From the NCBI GenBank assembly GCA_964019425.1, contig OZ025862.1, positions 248,001 through 312,000 of the forward strand: a stretch of 64,000 bases of DNA. Reading direction: 5' to 3'. Source of the stretch: Flectonema sp. DT1601. Lineage: Eukaryota; Euglenozoa; Diplonemea; Diplonemida; Diplonemidae. The position numbers and the translations under genes are program-made. The stretch's first letter is position 1, and each line of letters begins with the position of its first letter. The notes beneath the pieces were generated by a model. It worked only from the letters and a program-made list of their open reading frames with translations, ran no database searches and was not told where the DNA came from. Below, piece after piece: positions 19,347 through 27,895 of this stretch.

Positions 19347-22300
19347 GCAGCCGTATCGAAAAGTTCTAAACCTAAATCATGTTCTGGACAACGTTAACGC
19401 CGTGGGAGTCCGAGGAGGAGATCCAACGCGGTGTTGGGAATGAGAGTGGGAGAGGCACCAGTAAGCGCGGTGCCTCTCCCAGAAGGGAGCATCAGAGACG
19501 GAGAGAGTCTCAGGAGAGGGAACGAAGGGACTTGCTTCGGGGAGTGAAGGACGCGATTCGTGTTTCGGAAGATCGGGAGCAGCAGGAAGAGCAGCCATCG
19601 TTGGTGCAGCCACTACTACTACCACAAGAACAAGAAGAACATCAACAGCTACAGCATCAACAGCAGCAGCCGTCACTACCACCACTGACGTTGTCTCGAC
19701 CAACGCAGCAACCTCAGCAAGAACTACAGCAAGAACAACAACAACAACCACTACTACTTCAGCATTCAGTACCTCAGCCGCTCACATCACAGCGTGTTTG
19801 GGGCGAACCACTGGCACAACCACAACCACAAGTACGTGCATCGTCGCTGAGACATCCTCAGGCGATGATGCCAAACAGACAACCGCGGAGTTCATTCCGA
19901 GACCGGATGACCACCGACGCACCAACGGATGGCGACTTCTTCGTGAGACAGCTTTGTGCGTGTCTCCTCGTCACCGTTGTGTTGATTGTGTCATTATCGT
20001 ATTATGCTCACCTACACCCCGAAGTCTTTGAAGGCATCGGGGTGGTTGTTTCTATATTTTTATTCGTAGTTAAGACATATATCTCCTTGTACCCACCTCC
20101 TGTTTTGATCATTTCGATGATCATAAGTTGGTGTTTTAGTACTACGTGGAAGGAGTATGCATTTCTGGTGTTGACATTCCCCATCCAGGTAATCGTCTTC
20201 CTGGTGTGGGGTGTACGCCAATTGCTGGGAAAGTCGCAAAGCTAAGAGAATGATCTGAGCCGTTGATGGTTCGAATTGTTTTTGGAGCGACTTTTTCATC
20301 TTCTTCCTCATCAACATCAACATCATCATCTTGTTGTTGATAAACTTTCAGTTCCTTCGTTTGTGTTGTCCTCGTCACTCATTGGCTCTTGTTATGTCAG
20401 AACATTATTAAAAAAAAAAAAAAAAAAAAGTATTAATCGACTTGTTTTCATTTATTTTTATTTTTCATAAACATTGCACGCAGGGATTGCTCGGAGTAAC
20501 TTCACCCATTTGAAAATCTCCTGGCAACCTGCCTGCATCGGGTTTTGGGGTTTTGGGGTTCTTTTTTCTTTTGTACAAATAACTGGAAGTCATTTTCACC
20601 TAATTTAATATCTTCCGGGTACTGCTTTAATTTGTTCTGTTTTGTTAATTTTCTTGAAAAGAATACTTGCCCTCCATAATAGCGACTGTACTTCCTGTCT
20701 CGATCGTCCAATCCCACACCCAAACCCATAGCCACCAAAAAAAATAAACAAATAAATAATAGTAATTAAAAAATAAAAATAAAAACTTCACCGACCATTC
20801 TTCATGTTTTTTCTCAATTTCGCACATCCCAATCTCTACCCCTCCTTTTTCAGGTGTACAGTCGCTGAATGAATATTAGTGTCTTGCCCTTTCTTTTTTT
20901 TTCCTTTTGTCTTTTTTTTCAACACACTCGCAAGTAGAAACCCTTCTTCCCTTTCCTCATCGTTGAGTAACTTTTCACACTCACTCACCGTTTTAATCTC
21001 ATTAGGGTGGAGGGGGGAATACTTGCACGGAGAGTTTACCTTGATATTCATTTTAGTTTTTACACGCAATGCTTCACTTTTCTTTATTGGGTGGTTGTGT
21101 ATGTTTTTTTCTCGTAAGGTTGGAAAGAAAGGAAATTGTCCGATTTTCCGTCGGTTGGTGTGTCTGTGGAAAGATTTGTTTTGTTGGAGGAGGTTGTATG
21201 TTTCCTTTTCTGGTTTTCTTTTTTGTGAGATGTGGTTTTTAGGATGTTTATTTATCCTTTTTTTTTGGGTGTCCTTGTGTTGGATTCCAAAATGCAAATA
21301 AAATAAAATAAAATGAATTCCTTTTGCTTTCTTTCTTCTTCATTCTAATCAGTCCAGTGACCGTTGGTCCTGTCTTGATTAGTTTTGTGGTTGTCAGAAA
21401 GAAATGACCGTGTTCCCTTTTGCCCCCGTGTTGCGGGAGGTTTTGTTTCTGTTTTATATTTTTGGGAAAAAGAGATGAAACCTAAGCTGTGGCAGCGACC
21501 TTTTTCTTTTCTTCAATTTGATTCTTTCATTTGACGTCTGTTTGTGTGATGCGTCACAACAACTGAGAAGAGCCAACCTGTCAGTGTTGTGTATTCCGCA
21601 GACGGATTCGATTCCATCTCATTTTGGAGATGAGAGAGATGGGAGTCGATTATATTTATTTGGGTCTGCTGTTAGCACAGTTGTACTCTGTTTGTGATTT
21701 CATGTATCCTGTTGGTCATGTCTGCTTTGCTTGGTTTCATCTGCTTCTGCGCGGTCCGAATTCAAGACTGCTGCTTGTTGGGTTTAGAGCAGTGGGTCTA
21801 ATTGGTTGATAATAATTTGTTGAATGTGTGTTCCCATTATTTATTATCATCATCATCGTTCTTCCCTCAGTTCCTCTGCGAAGTCGCGGAGGGGTATGAG
21901 GAAAATGATAAATGTGATGATGATGATGATGATGATGGAAATGATGGGTTTTTCTTGAAAACATGTGTATTCCCTGCTTCTGTGGGTGTTTGCTTTGTTT
22001 TCTTCCCTGTCCGTTGAATATTAATTTACACTATTCTTTTCCTTTTTCCTTTTTTTTTTTTCTTTCTTGTGGTTTGTTGTTGTTATTGTTAACATTATAG
22101 TACACAACACAACACACAAAAACACATGCTCTCTCTCCTTCCTTGTCTTCTTCTTCTTCATGTCTTCTCATGTATGTTGAAGTGTTAGGTTGGAGGGATA
22201 TCACCATCTGGCTTCTCGTTCTTCGTTTCCTCCGTTTTCGGAGTGGATGAAGGAGAGGCGATTAATCCTTTTTTTTAGGCTTATGTCCTTGTTTTGAGTT

Positions 22301-22985
22301 TTGTTTTGTTTTTTTAGTTTTTTTTTATTTTCATCAGTTCAGTTTATATCGAATATTTGATTGTTAGTTTTTGAGAAGTAAAATGTGTTTTGAGTGATCT
22401 CCGTTGAAGATGTAGAGATCGTTGTAAAAGTGTTTTCTTTTTTTGTTTATTTTACCGTTGATGTGCCTTTCTTGGACAGCTTCGGGTGCATACAACCGAC
22501 TCCCTCATTTTTTAATCTTCTTCAGCAATACCCTTCCTTTTGTTTTTTAATTGTAGCCTTACACCATCATTACACCAACCTCCCAAGTTGAAGCATTGCA
22601 ATTTCTACATTTCAAAAGAATATCTGAATCTGTGAAAGTGTGTTTCTTTTTCCTTTTTTTAATTTTATTTCCATCTCTTTTTTCCTTCAACCGTTTATCC
22701 TCGTTTTTCTCTTTTCGAGTACAGGATAAAGAAGGAAGTGAAGTGATGAGAATGAGGCAAGGAATAAAGTGTTTTTCTTAAAAATAAAAAAAAAATATAA
22801 ATAAAGTAAGTAACATGGGGGAAACTTCCCTGTGTAATCTTCAAAAAAATAAAATAAAAAATAAAAAAAGGGGTTCCACTCCCCGCTAATCAAAAAAAAA
22901 GCAAACAAACAACCAAAAAAAAAAAAAAAATAAGATAATAAGTAGCAGGGGAACCTCCCTGTGAAAATAAAATAAAAAAAGTGGA
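19347..22985 (+). repeat. Tandem unit 3 of 3 (truncated at its 3' end)
   Basis: Third copy, offset by 3883 bp from the second. Homology ends near 22980, where the other units continue with TACAAAAAAAGGGTTCCACT; this one switches to GTGGAGTTCTGCTCTCCC, the upstream region of the 6-phosphogluconolactonase gene. Confidence 0.9.
19379..20245 (+). CDS. Gln-rich protein with multi-span hydrophobic C-terminus, copy 3
   Basis: The product has 288 residues. It follows copy 2 in most of the divergent patch (KTYISLY, SWCFSTTWKEYAF) but has its own changes in the first half of it: GIGVVVSIFLFVVKTY and LIISMIISW. The N-terminal Arg/Glu-rich and Gln-rich parts are almost the same in all three. Three intact reading frames in tandem argue that the protein is made and kept. 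Confidence 0.7.
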   Translation: MFWTTLTPWESEEEIQRGVGNESGRGTSKRGASPRREHQRRRESQERERRDLLRGVKDAIRVSEDREQQEEQPSLVQPLLLPQEQEEHQQLQHQQQQPSLPPLTLSRPTQQPQQELQQEQQQQPLLLQHSVPQPLTSQRVWGEPLAQPQPQVRASSLRHPQAMMPNRQPRSSFRDRMTTDAPTDGDFFVRQLCACLLVTVVLIVSLSYYAHLHPEVFEGIGVVVSIFLFVVKTYISLYPPPVLIISMIISWCFSTTWKEYAFLVLTFPIQVIVFLVWGVRQLLGKSQS

Positions 22986-23186
22986 GTTCTGCTCTCCCGC
23001 AAACACAGTTGCCTCGCACGTTTGTTCTTTTACAGTTTCTTTCACTTCACAGGAATTACATTTTGTCAACCTCTTTCAATGATTATGAGAATCGCTGATA
23101 TGTAATATATTTCACTTTTGTTCTATTCTAGTCATTTCCCTTGCTTTGTGATAGGAAAAAAAAATATCTAAAAAAAAAAAAAAAAA

Positions 23187-23897
23187 ATGATGGCAAATGT
23201 TTACAATGCTGGAGAAAAGAAGAACATGGGAGCAGAACTAGGTAAGCTTATGAAGGGAATTATGAAAGGAAAAGATAAAGTGGTCATGGCATTGAGTGGA
23301 GGATCTCTCCCAGCTGTATTAAAGTCAAGTCTAGAAGAAATGAAGGAAGAGATCAACTGGAAGGGAGTCCACGTCTTTATGGCAGATGAACGAATGGTTC
23401 CATTAACACATGCTGACAGTAACTTTAAAGCTTGTAAGGAAGCTTTATTCGACCATGTTCCAATCCCTGAAGATCAACTATACGCAGTTAAAACAGACCT
23501 CACTCCTGAGGAAGCAGCAAAAGACTACGAGGAGACACTTCTAAAAGTATGCAATGGGGTGATTGACGTGATGCTTCTAGGGATGGGACCAGATGGACAC
23601 ACTTGTTCTTTATTTCCGGGTCATGAGTTGTTGTCTGAAAAAACAAAATCTGTTGTTCATATTCTCGATTCACCAAAACCGCCACCTCAGCGTGTGACTC
23701 TCACTCTCCGTGTCTGCGCTGTTTCTGAAAACATCATCTTCGTTTGTGGTGGAGCTGAAAAAAAAGAAGCACTGAGAAGAGCTATTAAACCAGTTGATTC
23801 AGACAACATCTCTGACACACCTGCCAGAATCGTTGCTGAAGCCGCAAAGAAAGTTTCCTGGGTCGTAGATGACGGTGCGGCTTCCCTCTTAAAATGA
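23187..23897 (+). CDS. 6-phosphogluconolactonase
   Basis: The 236-residue product hydrolyses 6-phosphogluconolactone to 6-phosphogluconate in the oxidative pentose phosphate pathway, in the cytosol. Family motifs in order: ALSGGSLP (residues about 35-42), VFMADERMVPL (about 66-76) and LLGMGPDGHTCSLFPGH (about 130-146), whose Asp-Gly-His region holds the catalytic residues in this family, then SPKPPPQRVTL and a C-terminal PARIVAEAAKKVSWVVDDGA. The length is normal for the eukaryotic enzyme and the gene is intronless. The start codon follows a 17-base A run directly (ATGATGGC; either Met is possible). It stands just after the tandem array. Confidence 0.95.
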   Translation: MMANVYNAGEKKNMGAELGKLMKGIMKGKDKVVMALSGGSLPAVLKSSLEEMKEEINWKGVHVFMADERMVPLTHADSNFKACKEALFDHVPIPEDQLYAVKTDLTPEEAAKDYEETLLKVCNGVIDVMLLGMGPDGHTCSLFPGHELLSEKTKSVVHILDSPKPPPQRVTLTLRVCAVSENIIFVCGGAEKKEALRRAIKPVDSDNISDTPARIVAEAAKKVSWVVDDGAASLLK

Positions 23898-24404
23898 CTT
23901 CAAAATAAATTATAATTCCGATTTGTTGGAAGTGCGTATACTAACTTTACTTGTTGTTAACCATGTCTTGGGAGAAAAAAAAAAAAAAAAAAAAAGAAAC
24001 GTTTCGTTACAAAAAAAAGAAAAAGAAAAAAAAAAATCGACTTTCCGATTTTTTTTTTTTTTTTTTTTAGAAAAAATAAAAAAACGAAAAACTTCTTCAA
24101 GAAATCTTGATGAACATAAACTACCCAACACGTGTGACTGATAAAGACAACTCATGCTGAAATGAAAAAAAAAAAAAAAAACCATTCAGATAAACCTTAT
24201 ATTTCGCTGCGTTCAATGAAATATGAGTTTTCAATCTGAATAGTTTCTTCTCCGACTACGTCGGTACAAAAAAAAAACACTTTGTTGACGACCTTCATGG
24301 ATTGTCGACCACTCGTAGTGTTGGTTTGGTAAGGCTATTCGATTTATTTTATTTTATTTTATTTTTTCATCATTCCAAATCCCAGATATCTAAATCTATT
24401 CACT
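23898..24404. other. Spacer with homopolymers and an inverted-repeat element
   Basis: The spacer holds long A and T runs and, at about 24181-24267, a small element related to 43379-43536 in the opposite orientation. Both have the hairpin CCGACGTAGTCGG (here on the minus strand) next to GAAACTATTCAGATT, and end in TCTGAATGG or a variant. No gene seen. Confidence 0.55.
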
Positions 24405-25092
24405 ATGTTGATCCAGACCAAGAACCGTGAGGCCATTATGGAATACCTCTTCCGTGAGGGTGTTATCGTCGCAGAGAACGTATGTAATAATTTCTTGTTG
24501 TTATTTTTATTTAATAATAACAAATACCTCATCGCAATCAACAACAGAAAGTTATGAAGAGACATCCTGCTCTCCCAGTCACCAACCTTGAAGTAATCCA
24601 GTTGATGCGTGGATTCGCTGTATGTCTTTTGTTCTTTTTTTGTGTCTTCTTGTCGTTTAACGCTGTCGAAAGTAAAATAACCAAACCATCTCAAAACAGT
24701 CAAAGGAACTCGTGAACAAGCGTTACGCCTGGAGACACTACTACTGGACCCTTACCCCAAAGGGTATCAACCACTTGAGAGAGGTTCTTCACCTTCCAGC
24801 TGACATCGTTCCAACCACTTGGAAGAAGACTGCCCGTTCCGTCGGAGCCGAACGTGACGGAGGACGTCGTGAGTGGAGAGGAGAAGGTGGCAAGGGAGCC
24901 GCAGGAGGAGAGAGACGTGCCGGATACGGACGTGGAGGAGGTGCCAGCGGAGGATGCTACAACTGCGGAGAGTCTGGACACTACGCCCGTGAATGTCCAA
25001 ACGCCGAAGGAAAGAAGACCGCAACTGAGCCAGCTGCCACCGAAGCGACCCCAGCTCCAGCCGCTGAGCAGGCCGCTGACGACTCCTGGTAA
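24405..25092 (+). CDS. Ribosomal protein eS10 with C-terminal CCHC zinc knuckle, copy 1
   Basis: Three exons: 24405-24479, 24548-24619 and 24700-25092, with introns of 68 and 80 bases (GTATGT...ACAG). The 179-residue product begins MLIQTKNREAIMEYLFREGV and has the eS10 core YAWRHYYWTLTPKGINHLRE followed by HLPADIVPTTWKK. eS10 is part of the 40S subunit beak region near the mRNA path. After a Gly/Arg-rich linker (GYGRGGGASGG) comes CYNCGESGHYAREC, a perfect CX2CX4HX4C zinc knuckle, then an Ala/Pro/Glu tail. Normal eS10 tails are Gly/Arg-rich without a zinc knuckle. Exons 1-2 and introns match copy 3; exon 3 matches copy 2. Confidence 0.93.
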
Positions 25093-25533
25093 ACAAACCC
25101 TCTGGGTAAGCTCCCTATTCATCACTACCCCTATTCAAAGATATTTCCTAAGTACCATCAGTGATGTGCTGTAGTCACCTGTCACAATTGCCTCTATTTG
25201 GAATTTAATTTCCTATTCCTCTCTGTGACACGAGACCGGGTTGTCCGTAAAAGTGTCATTCTTATTAAATACGACAAAAGAAACAAAAGTAATGGCACTC
25301 CCTGTGCCATCTCACGGTGACAACAACATTCGTCATAACTGTAGTGAGGTTCTCTCTGGACTCAATAAGTGAATTGGTGTTAACACATACGTGATTGTTG
25401 TTGTTGTTATTTATTTTCTTATACAGTGAACCTAACATGAGCTACCTTCAGCAGAAAATTTTAATTACTCTTTTTGAAAACATTTTGTGTGTTGTTTATT
25501 TCATGTTCCTTTCAGCCACATCCCGCATCCACT
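25093..25533. other. Spacer between eS10 copies 1 and 2
   Basis: It holds the 3' region of copy 1 with the box CTAAGTACCATCAGTGATGT at 25148, which recurs with one change at 26397-26435 after copy 2. The box probably belongs to the shared 3' UTR. A (GTT)n run lies near 25395. Confidence 0.5.
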
Positions 25534-26347
25534 ATGTTGATCCAGACCAAGAACCGTGAGGCCATTATGGAATACCTCTTCCGTGAGGGTGTTATCGTCG
25601 CAGAGAACGTATGTAATAATAATAATAATAATAAAAAAAAAACTAAAAATGACCCTGTGTTGTAAAAAAAAAAAACGACTATTTTAGTTGTTGCTATCAG
25701 CCAACTTGCTGTACCTTTATTTTTTTTAATCGTAAATATAATAAACAGAAAGTTATGAAGAGACATCCTGCTCTTCCTGTGACCAACCTCGAAGTTATTC
25801 AGCTGATGCGTGGATTCGCCGTATGTTATTATTTCTTTATTTTATGATAAGCAGTCTGTAAGTTAGATTCATAAGAGTTGAGGCTTATCAGTTTGATTGG
25901 GTTGGGGGGTGTATAGCATAGGTAAAAAAAAAAAGAATTCCCAAAAACAAACAGTCAAAGGAACTCGTGAACAAGCGTTACGCCTGGAGACACTACTACT
26001 GGACCCTTACCCCAAAGGGTATCAACCACTTGAGAGAGGTTCTTCACCTTCCAGCTGACATCGTTCCAACCACTTGGAAGAAGACCGCCCGTTCCGTCGG
26101 AGCCGAACGTGACGGAGGACGTCGTGAGTGGAGAGGAGAAGGTGGCAAGGGAGCCGCAGGAGGAGAGAGACGTGCCGGATACGGACGTGGAGGAGGTGCC
26201 AGCGGAGGATGCTACAACTGCGGAGAGTCTGGACACTACGCCCGTGAATGTCCAAACGCCGAAGGAAAGAAGACCGCAACTGAGCCAGCTGCCACCGAAG
26301 CGACCCCAGCTCCAGCCGCTGAGCAGGCCGCTGACGACTCCTGGTAA
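25534..26347 (+). CDS. Ribosomal protein eS10 with C-terminal CCHC zinc knuckle, copy 2
   Basis: Exons at 25534-25608, 25749-25820 and 25955-26347. The protein is the same as copy 1 (179 residues). Exon 3 differs from copy 1 by about one base by eye, while exon 2 has several silent differences and both introns are unrelated in sequence to those of copies 1 and 3. Intron 1 has an (AAT)n run. This is the pattern of gene conversion limited to part of the gene. Confidence 0.93.
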
Positions 26348-26747
26348 ACAATTAGCCTCATCATCCCTTATCACGTTTCAGACACTACGGCTTTTACTAA
26401 GTACCATCAGTGACGTGCTGTAGTCACCTGTCACACTCTTCGAAGTTGTTTCTCCGAAATCCCCTTTGCTTTTTTTTTTTTTTTTTTTTTTGCTTTGAAC
26501 AAAAAAAAAAAAAGGAAAGTAATAAAAAAAAAAAATAAAAGTCAAAAAAAAAACCAATTGCCGTAATGCCAATCAAAATACCTCCTTACTACACTAAAGG
26601 AAATTATTTAGTTTTCTTATATCAGGAAAAACACTAGGTAATAATGTCATCGGCTTTTGACGGATTCATATTGTTAGACAAGCGAGAACTTTCTTGTAGT
26701 GTTGTGTAATAAATAATATTTTTTTCTTAGAGTAAACACCAGTCAGT
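26348..26747. other. Spacer between eS10 copies 2 and 3
   Basis: It holds the 3' UTR box at 26397-26435, then T and A homopolymers and AT-rich sequence. The TTTTTTCTTAG at about 26720-26731 could be the acceptor of an intron in the 5' UTR of copy 3. No gene seen. Confidence 0.4.
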
Positions 26748-27510
26748 ATGTTGATCCAGACCAAGAACCGTGAGGCCATTATGGAATACCTCTTCCGTGA
26801 GGGTGTTATCGTCGCAGAGAACGTATGTAATAATTTCTTGTTGTTATTTTTACTTTAATAATAACAAATACCTCATCGCAATCAACAACAGAAAGTTATG
26901 AAGAGACATCCTGCTCTCCCAGTCACCAACCTTGAAGTAATCCAGTTGATGCGTGGATTCGCTGTATGTCTTTTGTTCTTTTTTTTGTGTCTTCTTGTCG
27001 TTTAACGCTGTCGAAAGTAAAATAACCAAACCATCTCAAAACAGTCAAAGGAACTCGTGAACAAGCGTTACGCCTGGAGACACTACTACTGGACCCTTAC
27101 CCCAAAGGGTATCAACCACTTGAGAGAGGTTCTTCACCTTCCAGCTGACATCGTTCCAACCACTTGGAAGAAGACTGCCCGTTCATTGGGTGCTGACCGT
27201 GAAGAAAGAGGATGGAGAGGTGGAGGTGGAGGAGGAGGTGTTGAAGGAAGAGGAGAACGTCGTGGAGGATACGGACGTGGAGGAGGTGCCACCAGCGGAT
27301 GCTACAACTGCGGTGAGTCTGGTCACATTGCCAGGTATGAACTTAACCAGTCGTTTTTACTTTATAAGAAATCACTGTTATGAATAACACAATAACCCTC
27401 AAAACAGAAACTGCCCAGGTAAGCAGGAAGGAGGTGCCCCAGCTGCTGCTGCCGCCCCAGCTGAGACCCCAGCTCCTGCTGCTGAGCAAGCCAACGACGA
27501 CTCTTGGTAA
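26748..27510 (+). CDS. Ribosomal protein eS10 with C-terminal CCHC zinc knuckle, copy 3 (extra intron)
   Basis: Four exons: 26748-26822, 26892-26963, 27045-27334 and 27408-27510; the product again has 179 residues. The first two introns are almost the same as in copy 1, and so is exon 3 up to the codons for TARS. Beyond that the linker is different (ADREERGWRGGGGGGGVEG) and the zinc knuckle CYNCGESGHIARNC is split by a third intron of 73 bases inside the Arg codon before Asn-Cys. The tail is GKQEGGAPAAAAAPAETP and ends in DDSW, as in the other copies. Confidence 0.9.
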
Positions 27511-27654
27511 ATGTCGTCGTCCATCATGGGGACTGCATCGATTACTACATCACTGTTGTGTTATCATCTCATCGTTATGAAACCTTCGAATTGAGAAGGT
27601 TACGTTTGAGATTAGTATCTGATTTGTATCATTCTTTTTCTACTTTACAGTTTA

Positions 27655-27895
27655 TCACATTGAAGAAAGGAACTAATTCTAATGTTTCTGATGTCTTATA
27701 TTCACAACACTCAACCGACATGGCGAGTCGTAATGTGATGAGGGACACTTTTAAGCTTCCGATCACAGCAGTCCTTCTCACTGAAGAAGGGAACCAATTC
27801 TAACGTTTTTTTTTTGATGTCTTTCCAAATTATAATTCGACACCACCTTTCACAGGAATTTCATAAACAGTTCCATTCACAACCCCCTCAACAAC
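27655..27895 (+). repeat. Partial tandem duplication of the 5' end of the DM10 gene
   Basis: Positions about 27659-27765 resemble about 27780-27940: both have a GAAGAAAGGAACTAATTCTA or variant box, then an ATG with MAS-NVMRDTFKLP. The first copy's frame ends soon after (stop near 27801), so only the second start at 27896 leads into the gene. The first ATG could act as a decoy upstream ORF if transcribed. Confidence 0.8.
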
